A DNA stretch of 64,000 nt, taken from contig JAVUNC010000019.1 in assembly GCA_032173965.1 (NCBI GenBank), forward strand, positions 7,750,501-7,814,500, written 5' to 3'. The notes beneath the pieces are model-generated. The model saw only the letters and a list, made by a program, of their open reading frames with translations, was not told where the DNA came from and made no database searches. Origin of the DNA: Sitta carolinensis (lineage: Eukaryota > Chordata > Aves > Passeriformes > Sittidae). This document shows positions 12,859-26,445 of this stretch, piece by piece. Both the position numbers and the translations under genes were made by a program. How positions within the stretch are numbered: the first letter of the stretch is position 1; every line of letters begins with the position of its first letter.

Positions 12859-14762
12859 ATAATTGTTCTTAATGTTTTTCCATTAATAATTCATTTTTAA
12901 AGAAGTCCATTCTGAACACCTAGTTTTAAAAATTAGAGGAAAATTCTGGGAGAGAGAATAATTTTGGTGTTGGAATATGTCTGCAGACCCCACTAAACAT
13001 CCAGCCTCAGAAATGCTCTGTTGTCTAGGCTGATATTTTAGGGTGTATCACAGAAAGTTCCCTGTGATGTGGCATGGGTGCTCAGGGCAGTGAGATGGAT
13101 ATAATGGCGTCCTGTTATTTCAGATGAACTATTCCCTCCATGGACCATTTGTTAGGGTTTTCCCGACACAGAACAGAACCCTGTTTCCCCTTTCTCTAAC
13201 TTTTGACTTAGATGCTTTCACTGGGTATTGCTGACCCAGTGGGAAGGACACCACAGATGTTTTTGTGGGGTCCAGGCTGTCGCTATTGGGACTTCAGAAG
13301 TTTCCAGTGAGAGGGAGAGGAAGGAAAAGGCACTGATGCAGGAATGGCAAGTAATGGCACTGGAGAGAGGAGAGCACATGGCCAGTCAGAAAGGAGTGGA
13401 AAGCAATCCTCCTGATTTGTTGTGACTTCTGCTGTTCTTTTTCTTCTTTAGCTGTCTGCCTGCAGAGAGGAACAGAATGTGCCACAGGCAGTGATGAAAG
13501 GAGGAAAGCATCTCCTTCAGGAGTAAGTAAATTCAAAAGGAGCTCTTCTCTTTGCATTGCTAATCTCGATGGCATATACAGCCCTTGAATACATAATCCC
13601 TGTGGATAAACCTGTGGAATACATGCAAATTGCTTTTTTCATGTGGTCGATTTCTTGGAGCATCTTTTTGATTTATTCAGTCAATTTTCAACAATCTATC
13701 TAAATGTATTTCTTAAATAGCCATTTTACAAGTTATTTTCCCTTTCTTACCAGCTCCTTTAGATATGTGGCATGAATTTGCTAATGAACTTGCCAGAGGA
13801 TGATTACAAAACTTTCCAGTTAATGCAGGAGTTCTGCACTGGTTTCTTGTATCAATGATCAGTGATAGCCTGAACTGACTTTGCTTGAACATACATTAAG
13901 TTCCTCTCTCTCCCTGAGTATTAAGAAGTTAAAACTAAGCATTTCAGAAAAACTGTAAAAGGTTTTTGCCTTCTGAAGAAATGTGAATTGCATTACAGCC
14001 AGAGGGTGGTGAGTGACTGCTCACTGCATCACTTGGCTTTTTTGGGCTTTACTTGCCTCTCTGGCTATTGGGTGATGGCAGTGCCATGAGTGAGGGGGTC
14101 CAGAAGAAACTTCCCAGCATTCAGAATGAAGGGATGATGGCCACAGGGGACAGCAAGCTGCATTTCTGGAGAATGTTCTTTATCCATCAATGTCATTTCA
14201 TGAAGCTTGAAGAGTAATAAGAAGGACTTAGAGAACAAAACACTCTCAGTAAGAAAAACTGCACCGTTTTGGTAATCTACTTACAAGGTGTGTTTTCATA
14301 GGAGAGTTGATCCTGAAACAACCTATTCCTGAAGCCCTCTTTCTCCATAAAATGTATGATATATATTTTCACCTATTAGCTCCACCTGGATCTCTTTAAA
14401 GTTTAATTCTTTTATAAACCCCTATTTTCTGGAGATAAATATCATGGCCCTATAAGCTGTGCATCTTTCTGATGGAAGAGGTGTCCTCTTGTTGTCAGCA
14501 TCACAATTTCCCATTATGGCATATTTGCAGCTTGTAGCTAAACATTAAATAGGTTATGTTAAGGCACAAATCCCTATAGAGCAGTTGTTCTGGTCGAACA
14601 TTTAAATGATTATCAAAATCCCCATAGAGCAAGGCAGGACTCTTAGCTCCTTCACCATGAGGGCAGAATGATTTTGGAATGATTTATTGTCATTAAAGGG
14701 AATGTTCAGTCAAGTCTCCAGAGATCATATGCATGAAATAAACTTAAATGGTTTTGTAAAGG
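12859..14762. other. Non-coding DNA, no gene recognised
   Basis: AT-rich sequence with open frames under 95 codons and no recognisable similarity. Nothing transposon-like was recognised. It ends at a 64-bp tandem duplication. Confidence 0.6.
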
Positions 14763-14890
14763 CATAAATACATTTGCATCACCCTTATTTTGTATGGATG
14801 TATTTTATGGTTTATTAGTTATAAGACATAAATACATCCGCATCACCCTTATTTTGTATGGATGTATTTTATAGTTTATTAGTTATATTT
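14763..14890. repeat. 64-bp tandem duplication (two copies)
   Basis: The unit beginning CATAAATACAT at 14763 repeats immediately at 14827. The copies agree except for TT/CC at unit positions 12-13, one G/A change near the middle and the last three bases. Two copies with about 95 percent identity suggest a fairly recent local duplication by replication slippage or unequal exchange. The unit is AT-rich and non-coding. Confidence 0.92.
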
Positions 14891-17800
14891 TTACCACAAG
14901 TACTTGGGATTCTTCTGCACTGCATACACTTTTTGTAAAGTATTTTTATAAAATATGGAACCTTACCAATCCATTTAAAAGAAATCGGTTTTATTGTTTT
15001 TGTGTATTTTAAACATAATTGTCCACTATGAGCTGCAATAGCACAGAATATTTCAAGTCCTTGTGCCCTTTTTCTTCCCTTTCTTCTGGATTTTTGGAGA
15101 GAAAGGCTGGAACTCTTGTTCCTAACCCACAAGAAACACAATGTTTTTATGCAGTCTTATCTAGGCTTTGCTGGTGCTTTGCTGGAATGCAGGCTAAACC
15201 TTGTTTACTAACCTCAGGGTTAGTTCTGGTTAGTACAATGTAAGTACTTAGACAAAATACAAAAGACAAAACGCCCACACACACAGAAATTACTTTCCTC
15301 AGGTCACAAAGGAGATGTAACAGCAGAGCTGGACCCAGAAATCTATGGGGCAACATGATACAATCCAATTGCTTGGCAGTAATATATTGTACAGTTTTCT
15401 GGCCTTTTGGTTCGTTTTTTACTGCCACTTTATTCTGTTACCTGCTATTACACATAACCAGTCTTTATTTTTTAACCCAACATGCCTCGTTTTCAAGAAA
15501 AAATCCAAGAGGAATGTACAGTGAATGACAATGAACATTCCTATAATGAACAGTGGAAAGTTATTTCTATGAAGAAACATAGATTTTGTGTGTAAGCCTC
15601 AAGACAACACTGTATTTCCCCATATGACAGGAAGTTGCTTGCTAATAAAATAGTTTTTCCAACATTATAAGGGTAATAAAGATAAATATTCATGCAGGCT
15701 GACTTGCTGTGTCTCGAGGGACATCATTAGTTTTTAAATTCCCTGCTCTAATGGACACATGGTGTTCCATAGAAGCTGCCACAGTGATCCCACATCAAAC
15801 CCTGGAGAGGTGCTGGCTGCATGAGTGAATTACAGCAGAAAGTTACAGCAGCACCTGTGAGGGTGATGGGGAGTCTGAACCCCCCAAGCAGATGCAGTGC
15901 TGCTCCTGCACATGGAGATATCCATGCAGACATCAGCGTGCTGGAGAGGCATGCCAGCGTTGAGAGCAAGTTCATGTTTTGCCCATATCATAGTGCAGTG
16001 AGATGAAATCCTGACTGCTCTGAGCTGGGAGCACAGCCCCTCACACAAAGTCCTGGCCCTGCCCAGCACCACCCCAAGAACCACACCCTGTGCCTGAGAG
16101 CATTGTCCAATTTTAAATGACAACAGCCAGGGGTCAATCTATTTTCTTTTTGTCCCCAAGGTCAGTTGTTTGCTTTTTGGTTTTTTTTCCTTCCTCTCCA
16201 GAGCACTTGTAGCAGAATGAAATTAATTGTTTTGTCAGTGCAAGCCTAGAATTTATTGAAAAAACCAGAACAAGCAACAGTATTTAACCATCTGCCCTCC
16301 ACATCAGAGCTGGAATAAGCTTTGCAGAAGCTCCTCCTTGACATTAAAATGAGTGGTAGCCCTTAAATGTCACCCCACTTGTCCAACAAGTCACTGATCT
16401 GCAACACTTCCTTCAGCCATTTGTTGTTGGTGACATGGGGCTTTCAAGATAATCCCTCCTATCTGAAGTTTAATATTTCATCCATTCCAAATGGGATAAG
16501 GCTAAGACTTTGTCCATGACACCTCGGCTTAGGCAGGATGTAATTCAAAAATGCTGAAAATAACTTAAGCTTGTATTTCTAACCTACAGGTTTAAGGAAA
16601 GTTTCTTATTTGGTCACAACCTCTATTTTTCTGCTAACGTGAAGCAAATACAATTTAAGTTAAAAATACTGGAAGTGCATATAGAGCAGCAAATTCTTCT
16701 TTTCCCAAATGACGTTGATTTGAATGTAAGTCAGGCTGGGCATACAATGCAATGAAAGATATTTTTCTTTTTGTACATATATTTATTTGAATATTGGGAT
16801 ATATGAACAACACATCAATAACCAAACCCTGAAAGTGCCTTTGCTTTCACTTCTCTGCATATTTTCCACAAACTTCCCCTGCACTCTGTGATTTGCACAC
16901 CTCCCTCGACAAAGATCTGAGCAGCACTATGCTGCTTTTTCTTTTGACTAAAAAAAATCTGTGCTGTGCAGGAAGTGGTGAAGTATTACAAGAAATACAC
17001 CAGAAAGTGAGTGCAAATGACATTTCCAAATTGTGCTGATGATAGAACATACCCTCCTCTCCAGTTTAAAATGAAACTATATACTAGCTTGGGCTGTATG
17101 AAATAGGGCACACCTTAGAAATGATTAGTTTCAATGGTTTTGATATCCAATTTGAAAAAAAACCCCAAAACAAAACCCACACCAAACCTCTATTTGCATC
17201 TATATTTTAAAATACTCCCACTCTGCTTCATACCCTTGCTAGACACGTAGGGATTTTATGGAAGCATTATTGAAAATGGAAACATTACTGACTGTAAGAA
17301 TCAAGGTACCTTTGCTTTCAAAATTTACACATATTACTTTGAAATTGCTAACTCAGGGCTACCTGAGGTGCTTGTTTGCTAACTCAGCTCACAGGGAGTT
17401 AGCTGTACCTATTACCAGCACATTGCCTGCACTCAGAGATTTACCTATCAAAAATCACAAGAGGGCACGAGAAAAATGAGGGAGGATGTCAGGACTAATG
17501 GAAATGAACTGCTACGCTGCAGTTTTATTTCCCAGCCCAAGGGAGGCTGGGGAAATGGACGTGAAAAAATAGTGCAGTGCAAAAAAAGGAGCAAATTATT
17601 CTTGTACACTGTCAGCAGTTAATCTGTGCTCCTCCAGCAAGCAGCACTGTTGAGTGGGGAGAGTGTCAGTCACTCTGGCACAGGCAGCCCCTGCTGGGGT
17701 CTCCTCAGCTGCCCACTCTTTCCCCTCCTTTGCACCTTTAAATGATCCACATCCAGAGATTCAGCATCCTCACCCTAACAAGGGAGGCTGTTGGGGAACT

Positions 17801-20710
17801 GAGCACTTGGGTTTCTTGGGTTGGTTTGATTCAGTCTGGTTTGTTTTTTACTTGAAGAGTCAGCATCAGTAAGATTTGGACTGAAGGTGCTCTTCATCCT
17901 GCTTGTGACCAGTACCCCAGAGGCATTAGAGAACAGGTGAAACACTGGAGACTCCATGTCAGTGTGTGTAGTGACAGGGGAGCTGCTGTGCACACACTGT
18001 GGTGCCAGGCAGGGTTCTGGAGAACACAGAGTCAGACCCTCCCTCGAGTGCACAGTGAGAGGACAAGAGGCAGAGGACCCAAAGTGCAATGAGATCAACC
18101 CTCTAGAAATAAGAAATCCCTCAGGAGGGGGTGAAGCACTGGCTGCCCACATCTCCTTCTGGCTGTTCTCAACACCCTGCTGGATGGGGTTGAGCAACAT
18201 GTCCTACCCCAGTGGGCAGCCCTGCCTGGAGCAGGGAGAAGGAGATGAGACCTCCACAGCCACCTCCAGCTGGATGGCCCCTCAGGACACTCAGGAGAGA
18301 ACAAAGTTCCTTCACCCTTGCTGAGTTCACCCCGTGAGTGTTCACCTCCTACAGGCTCAACATCACAGTAGCCATGAAAAACCATATAGCAATTTTTTAA
18401 ACACCCACAAATCAAGCAGTGGTGGTCTGTGTGTTCCTTGACTGAGAGCTCAGCATCTTTCTGTCTCTCCTTTGTCCCCAAATGGCATGTCAGAAGCTAA
18501 CACTGGCCTTATCCAGACAGCAGGGTGCTGGGGTTGCTGTGGCAATGATTTAAAGCTGCAGCTGCTCCCTTCTGCTGCTGTTGATCTGTTCATGCCTTGG
18601 AAGCAGTGTTTCCAGCCCTCCTGGCTGTTCCACAACAGCTCTTAGTGCTCTTCTGGGAATGGTAGTGCTCTGGCTGGGTGGGATAATGGGTAAAAATTGG
18701 GATACAATGTTCAAGATTCCTGAAGTTCAGTGGGGATTTGTTTCTATCTATTCCTTTCCTGCGTTTGAGTCCTGCATCCTCCCCACCATCCCCTGGGCAT
18801 CACCGGGGCTGCTCTGTGCTGTCTCTCCCAAAGGCACTGAGGGGCAGACAGTGGCACTGCAGTGGTGCCAGGAGTGCAGGGCTGTAACATCACCCAGGCT
18901 CATGCTGGGCTCTCCCTGTTTTGTGGTGGTGTCAGCCCAGGGTGAACGCTGAAGCTGCAGCTGCAGCATCTTTGGTGTGAATTAAAACACCCATCAGATT
19001 AATTAAAACCTTCATCAAGTCACAGAGCTGCTTGTGCTCAGACCACTACCCGCTCCTTTTGTTCTGCTACAGTTCTTTATAGGATTTCAGTTTCCACATT
19101 GAATACAGGTCAAATAGTCCCATTTGTTTACATAACTTTTATCAGGTTAGATGTCACAGAGTTTCCTCACAAGAAACTCCCTTGACATGTTTATTTTATT
19201 TTTCAGTTATAAAATACAATTTATTCCAGTATTTTAGAGCTTGTTATTAATTTCATTTTGATGCAAGGGAAATAAAATAAAGCTTAGAGGATGCATAAAT
19301 TTCCAGGAAGGACCACATGAGGATTTGCCTGGCTTGGTCAGTACTAAATACAGGCTGAATTTCCTACTTCTCTGCTCCTCCTTTGGCAATACCAAAGTCA
19401 GTTAGTTTAAATTCCAAGAAGTACTGAAGGTCACAAACGCAATGTGTTTTTTCACTGTTCTCTATGGCAAGATGTATTATAGAAGAAGAAAATTACTTTC
19501 TGTGCACCAATTTACATTCTCCAGGGAGCACTGCTTGTAACACTCTGCAGACCTTTGGTCTGTGCTTGAATCAGGATGGGAGAGGGTGTTCTTTCCTCTA
19601 GACAGCTGATCAAGAACAGGACACTGTTCTGAGCTGGCATGTTAAACTTGGATGCAGGATGGGTGGGATCAGGCTGTGTCCGTTCTTGCTCATCTGGACA
19701 TGCTTGTGCGAACTGAGGGCCGCTGGTCATTGCAAAAATCAGATTGCAAAGGGTTGTCTGTGAAGTCAGATCCCATGTGTGTGTCTTCTATTTGATCCAA
19801 ACTTTCAAGGCAGGTTCAACGTTTTGTATGTTAGCAAGGTCTCCTAAACGTTTGTACTCAAGTTCAGTTCATGACCTAGCAAAGCCAAATTTGTCTTGTT
19901 AAATTAGACAGTATTATTAAAGTGCTAAAAGTCATTGCCAAACAATAAGATTATGCCCATGGTTGCTTGCCTGGCTGTAGGAGCTATAGAGCATTTAACC
20001 CTCACCCCCACCTGTCACACCCATGCAAATTCCAGAAGTTCTGAATAAAAACTGGATGTTTACATTTCCCCAGCTCAGGTCCTGGAAAAAGTCCTTTATG
20101 TGCTAATTGTGTGGAAATATTGAGAATTTACAGCACTTTCTTGAAGTAACAGCCATGGCAGCTCCCCACTGCCCAACTATGCCTGTTGCTGATTTTCCCT
20201 GAATTCACTTAAAAAAAATATTTTTACATTCTTTTATTGGCACATGCTCTAGTGGCTGAAAACACCACCTCAAATGGACGATCTACTATGATGTTTTAAT
20301 CCTACCAGTGGGAAGAAACAGAAAAAGAAGTTACTACTGGTGTGAAGGGGTCCTACATACTCTGTGCAGGGTTTCTGTTGATAAATTTCTGTGTTTTTGC
20401 TGAGGAAGGGGTTAACTCAGGGGGGTGACTCAGCCCAGCTCAAGCTGGTTACATCACTCTGTGCCTGGAATCACTCAGGTTTTTGTTTCACAGCATCTTT
20501 TGCCATCACCCCATCTCTTTCCTGCAGTCTTTTGACCTCTGGATATGTTATAATTCAAAGGGCAGCAGGTAATTAATTATAAATTACCTTGCTGCTTAAT
20601 TATAAACGAGCTAGCACGTGGATCTGATGGAGCCTGACTGTGGCACAGGCACAGCTCAGAGCTGCAGCCCCCTGGCTCCAGTTAGCCCAGGGTAACCACC
20701 TGCACCGTTC
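14891..20710. other. Non-coding DNA, no gene recognised
   Basis: AT-rich at the left, GC-richer at about 17650-18950. Several overlapping open frames of 120-140 codons occur on both strands of the GC-richer part (for example 17775-18200 on minus and 17956-18324 on plus). They overlap one another and match no family I know, so I treat them as chance. No repeat family was recognised. Confidence 0.55.
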
Positions 20711-21116
20711 CGTGGCACAGTGCACTAAAGTTTTGCAGCCGATACCAGAAAACAAAAGCTACTGACAGCAGCTTTAGCCAGCCAGTACAGGTACATGTAA
20801 ACTTGCTTAAAACAATGCTTGCTTATTCCCAAAACAATGTATATGTGTTAGCCTTAGAATACAATGCACAGCATTCCATTATTAAGCTTAAAACTTTCTA
20901 TATCTCAGCAGATATATTTTCCTGCTGTCCTAAGGTTTACATGACCTAGATTCAAGACACTGCTCATTGTCAATGTCCTTCCTCACTATCTACTGTAGCT
21001 CTTTTACTTTCAGGATCAGCATCTGCAGCATAGCTCTGAGTTTTCTGTTTTCTTCTGTCTCTGAGCCCTGCTTTCACAGCTTTCCCAAAATATTTTTGCT
21101 TTTAGTCATTCTTACA
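20711..21116 (-). mobile_element. LTR-like dispersed repeat, copy A
   Basis: From about 20720 to 21116 this block is closely similar (roughly 90 percent or better over the best stretch) to 51190-51568 in the same window. The longest shared stretch runs from the words around TTAGCCTTAGAATACAATGC to TTTTGCTTTTAG. Copy A has about 22 extra bases near 20826-20850. The shared end, read on the minus strand, begins TGT as an LTR should. Toward lower coordinates the similarity fades at about 20710, where copy B continues into a region with a polyadenylation signal. Copy A is therefore either truncated or belongs to a subfamily with a different 3' half. No flanking duplication was found. Confidence 0.7.
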
Positions 21117-23928
21117 GCTGCCATCCCAGCGAGGATGCACCTTCCAGCAGAAATCACTAAATTTTGGTCGAGAGAGAAAGCAGACAAGGGGGAACAAAGT
21201 CTCTGGGGAAGCTTGTTGGAGAGCATCTGTGGTACAGACTGAATTGCTGGATGTGAGAGGTGGGGGTTTGGTGAGTGCTCCAGGTTAGTCCAACACCATT
21301 CCTACCAAATGGGCAGAATTCTGGTCAGTGCTCAGTGTGTTTTGAAGCCCCAGAAAAGCAGATGGAGTTTCCAGGAATCTGAAGAGGGCAAGGGAAGGCA
21401 TAAGCCTCATGCCAAAACCAGTACTGCAGGTCTAACACATCCCGAGACAGCTGCGAGGGAAAAGGAGCTGCAGGGAAAATTTACATCAGTGCTGAGCCTT
21501 TCTCTGTGAGAGATCTTTGCTTGGGAAAAAAGTCACGTGGATAATTATCATATCCTCATTTTCCCCATATTCATATAAATGGTAAGGAGAATTCCCCTGG
21601 AGTACATTATTCAGATTAGTACTTCTCCCTGCAAGGGGAAAAAGTGTTAATTCAGTCTCTGTTCTGTCTTTATAATAAATTGATAAAACACCATCAGACA
21701 AAACCAGCTTTGTTTTGGAAAATGATCGTTTTTAGAGCAGTTTTCTCACTAATGCCTGTTTTTCAAAATTGCTCCTTATTTAAATGCCATTTATTATGAA
21801 GGCAATTTGCTGCTTAATATTTTTTCTTTTGGGGAGTCAGAAATATTTGCTTTATTTTTATTTAGGACAATTGGATGTACTGAGTGCAGCATAATGAAGA
21901 AAAGTGTCCTACCTATGTGAAGTCATGTACCTCCCTCTACTGAGGAGCCTTCCTGATTCTTGAAAAGACTCAACAGGACCCAACGTGCCTTCTTTTCTGG
22001 GGATAAATAATGCAGAATTAGCTCGTGTTTTGTTTGCCAGCAGCTCTAATTTTCGAATGGCTGTTTGCAATTAAGGCTTGCCCAGCTCTCAGATGTCTCA
22101 ATTAGAGGGAGCAGATCACTCACAGCTCCTGGGCCACTTCCTTTGTAGTGTAGCCATTTTCCCAGCTAACATATCCTTTTAGTTGAATTTCTCATTTGAA
22201 CATTTTTGATCAGGTGCAACAGCTCTGATCCCAGGAATCAGTGCTCCCCTGCTAAGCAGAGGGAAGGCAGGAATGTCACTGTGCAAGCTTCCTGAGGGAC
22301 CTTTCAGAAAGCTTTGATGAAAAAAGCTTTGATAAAGCAAATGCACTGGTGTGGAGGAATTGGCTCCTGCATATCTCTTCACAAGGGTCTCTGAGGGTAA
22401 GTCCTGCTAATTAGAATTTGGTTTAGAATAGTTCATCAGATTTTTTTCTTTTTGCTTTTGCTCTTTCTTCATAAGATATTCCCCAAACACTGAGAATGAT
22501 AACTTAATAGATGTTAATAGATGGTATGGTCCTGTTATTTATGGGAACTATCAGTGTATGATATTTTAAGTACACTACAGGGTATCACAGATGCCTATAA
22601 ATCACAATCAGAAGTTGCCTTCTTTATTATTTTCTAGCATGGAGTGATTTGCTACATAAAATAGGTATTAAATATACTTACTCTTGTAAGCAGTGTGAAT
22701 GGGATTTCATATATTGAGTAACTAAAATGCAAAATTAAAGTGATTTGAATACATTCATTCTTATTGCATCTTGCTGTCTTCTGCTCATACTTCTGACAAA
22801 ATGCTTTTACATTCTGTATTTACTCAGTTCAGTTCCTCCCACCTTCCCACCTGAAAACTCAATCAGCTTTTTCTATCATATGGGTTATTGATGAAAGTAT
22901 TAAATAATGCCAGACACTGTGCAGTCAAAATTACTTCAATTATAGACATTAAAAGCTTTTAATAGAATATTGATAATCCAGGGGCAGCACTTTCCTGGGG
23001 GTTGCATCAGTTAATATGTAATTTAGGATACTCTTAGCAGAAAATTTCATCCATGGTGCTGGGGCTGGCAGATCCCTGCAGTGCCTCCTGGCTCCTCTGA
23101 CAGAGGCACCTTGCCCAGCTGCTGCACTGCAGCTCCAGTGTCCCCATGGCCCTGCAGGAGAGGGCCTGGAGCTGGCAGGGGTTGATGCTTTCAGAGCAGC
23201 AGTGACGTTCCCTGGACAGCTCAGCACATCCCAAGGGAGACAGAGAGGGGAGAAGGGCTCAGCCACAGAGGGAAAGCTGCCTACAAATCAGCTCATTCCT
23301 CTGCCCTCTTGGATGTAACCTCCACTGAGGTTTGTCCAAAATATGGATCATGACTTATGAATGACTTGGAATGACTTATAATTGATTTACAGTTTATCAT
23401 TAGTAAGTGTGCATTCACAGGTACACACACGTATCTACAGCTCGCACATAAAATTTTTCGCTCTCCTTTTTCAAATTACATTTCCAGAACTGAAATTATT
23501 GTCTCTGGTTTATTCTGTACCCTTCACGCACCATTTTCAGAGTAGAATTCATGAAATACAAACTGCTCAGCAAAGCACTAAAACAATTTTTTCCTCTGCA
23601 AACATTTGCTGTTGGAATTTAAACAAAAATCCTTTGGGTTCCACTGTGCTGAGAGACTTAATATCCTGTCATGTTTTTTTCTTATATTTAAAAATTAATG
23701 ACTTTGAATTTGCAGTCAGTTTTGCATCAGAACATTCTTGTTTGCAATTCATTCCTTGTAGTAACTCTCAGCAATGCTCCTTGCCCTGATTCCTGATGAT
23801 AATACAATTCTAGACTCCACTGAGGAGGCTTCAAGTAATCAAGAGTGAGGAGGTTCCTTCCTTTTTTTACAAGTTGATTTATTCACTCCTGCTAAGAATT
23901 TGTTCTAGTTGCTATCTCCCATCCTCTG
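21117..23928. other. Non-coding DNA, no gene recognised
   Basis: AT-rich background with a GC-richer island at about 23050-23260. No open frame exceeds 105 codons and none is recognised. A short direct repeat (AAGCTTTGAT, about 18 bp apart) is visible around 22310-22335. Confidence 0.6.
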
Positions 23929-23946
23929 ATATATATATTTCATATG

Positions 23947-23980
<34 letters not shown>

Positions 23981-24063
23981 ATAATATATATATGTAATTT
24001 CTGTATGTGTATAGACATGCATATATAAAAATATGTGTATATATATGTGTGTATATATATATT
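23929..24063. repeat. AT/TA microsatellite
   Basis: An interrupted run of TA dinucleotides mixed with TGTATATA and TATGTG words, about 135 bp long. This is typical of a vertebrate simple-sequence repeat that has accumulated point changes. Length variation between individuals or assembly error would be expected here. Confidence 0.93.
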
Positions 24064-25944
24064 CTGCTAATTAAATGTTGCAATATGGAATGACCTTCAC
24101 ATCAAGCTGTTTGAATACTGGGCTTCATTCCATTCGACCAAAATGAATCCAGACCCAGGAAAAGGTACATACTTCAGTTTGGGTAGTGTTATTTTGGCAG
24201 CTTCCTTGGCATGTTTCTTGTCCTTGCCCATGCTGGCTTCAAAGTAACAGAAGGAAAGGACATATCAATAAAACAGGAAAATGAAAGTAATTTGTTCAAA
24301 CTGTAAAGACAAGTACTGTTGGAGAAAAGTAAATGATACATCTTGCCTTGACTGAAGCCTAGTCATGCTGTGTAAATTATAATTTCCCAACTCCCTTAAT
24401 TTTTTTCCCAATTTTAGCCCACTGAGCTAGATTTCCCATTGCCTCTTCTGGTGTGGCAGGCTTAAATACTGTTGATCAAACTCAGGAGTGTCCTGCTTTG
24501 CCTTTGCTGCAATAACTACAGGAGATGCAAATTTACTGACCCAATTTGGAGTTACAAACATGCTTTGTACCAGTGGGTAACTGCACTCTAGGAGACATGC
24601 CAGCAAGTGCCGAATTTCAGTAATGCAAATCACACATATAAATAGAGTAAATGTTTAACTACCTCCCTTGGTAAAGAGGTAGTTAGAGGTTTTGTAGCAG
24701 TGCAAGGACCAGGAGTTTGAAAGGCTGCTTGCAAGAAATAGATAAGCTTTGTCTCTCAAAGCCACTAATACTGAGGGAGAAATAGAGATTTCTGTATGCA
24801 GCATGAGGAAAAGCCATGTTTTACTGCAGGATTTCAGTTGATAATTGGTAGACAGTTGCTTTAATAAGAAAATATGCTGCCTAGAGTCAAAATCACGTGC
24901 TGGAGGAAAGGCCATAAAGATATTGCCTTGAAAAGCTGAAGAACAGCAGCATGAATACACAGAAGGGATGTGTCTGTACCTTCTTCAGCCAAAGCAAACT
25001 GCAGGGAGTGAAACAAACCCAGCTTCCCAGAATCAAGATCTGGGCCATCCTTGAAGAACAAATCAGATGTCCCCCAGTCAGAAACTCCCTGAAGAATATC
25101 CTTCCCATTGAAAATAATCCCAAGCAAAATGTTCTGCAGAGACAGGAGGGTTCTGCAGAGGCAGAATTTCTATGCCCCTATTTTCACCAACCTGGCCTCT
25201 CCCTCAGTCCCTGACTGGGATTCCTACAAACCAAGTGGGTGCCCTGTGGGCTGTGGTCCATTTCCCTGAGTGACCTGCAGGCACTGCTCCTGGTTTCTGG
25301 GGAAGGCTGTGGGCAGGGCAGTGCAGTGCAGGAGAGAGGATGGAAGGTCAGGCAGATGTGGATGGGGCAATGTGAGGGGTGCAGGACATGGCCAATGCCA
25401 TTTGTCACCCCCAGAACATCAGGAGGGAGTTTCAAGGCAGTTTTCCATCTTCCTGTCCAGCCAGTTGGCAACTGGCTCTGACAATATCTTTCTAGGATTT
25501 GCTGAGGAAGGGTGAGTACTAAGTCACCAAAACATTTATTTATTTTTGCAAGGTATTTACAAATGCAAGATCTATATTTTAAAAAGGTAGTTGTATGAGA
25601 TAACTTCTTGATGCATCAGAAGAGTTATTTTTTGTTTAATAAATACAGTCTTCCAGAGGAAAACAAATACATTTTTAAGTCTTTTGCATAGACTAAGAAA
25701 AAACTCTCTTGTCCCTTGTTACTGTCAACTGCCATATATCCTCTCCTTCTTCATGTGTTGGTTTGGGTTTTTTTCCCAAGAATAAGAAATAGCACATTAG
25801 GGATGCTCAGTTTTCAAACCTCAGCTCTGATTTATGAGGGGCTGTACAAACCTGGTGCTGGAACAGCTGGGAAAAAGCTTGCCCACAGACCTGTGGCACC
25901 TTGGCTGCAGGTGAGGGAATGATCAGTGGCAGCTGGCCAGAGTC
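24064..25944. other. Non-coding DNA, no gene recognised
   Basis: No recognisable gene. Open frames are at most 101 codons. The part at 25180-25460 is GC-richer with overlapping frames on both strands, which I read as composition rather than coding. Confidence 0.6.
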
Positions 25945-26445
25945 CAGCAGTTCTGCTGGTGGCCTCAGAGAGGTCTCAGCACAGCTCAGGAAGGACCTGG
26001 AGACTCTTGAGTGTGTCCAGAGGAGGCACCGAGGCTGGAGAGGGGCTGGGAACACAAACCCTGTGAGGAATGACTGAGGGAGCTGGGGGTGTTCAGCCTG
26101 GAGGAAAGGAGACTCAGGGACCTTATCACTCCCTACAGCTCCCTGAAAGGTGGCAGTAGTCAGGTGGGGTAGGTCTCTTTCTACAGGCAGCACAGAGGAG
26201 AGGGCACAGTCTCAAGCTGCACCAAGGGAAATATAGGCTGGACATCAGGAAAAAGGTTTTCATGGAAAGAACAATTAGCTACTGGAATGGTCTGCCTGGG
26301 GAGGTGGTGGAATCACCATCCCTGGATGTGTTTCAAAACAGACTGGATGTGGCACTTGGTGCCATGGTCTAATTGAGATGTTAGGGCTGGGTTGGACTCG
26401 ATGATCCTGGAGGTCTCTTCCAACCCAGTGATTCTGTGATCCTAG
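25945..26445 (+). mobile_element. CR1 LINE, 3'-end fragment
   Basis: A well-preserved CR1 3' region in sense orientation. Key words in order are GTGTCCAGAGGAGGCACCGA near 26013, GGGTGTTCAGCCTGGAGGAA near 26085, GCTGGACATCAGG near 26237, TGGTCTGCCTGGGGAGGTGG near 26288, and the terminal GGTCTCTTCCAACCCAGTGA followed by the short tail repeat ATTCTGTGAT ending near 26442. This order is the CR1 ORF2-3' UTR boundary and 3' UTR. The copy is 5'-truncated at about 25945 and cannot encode a functional protein. Confidence 0.93.
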
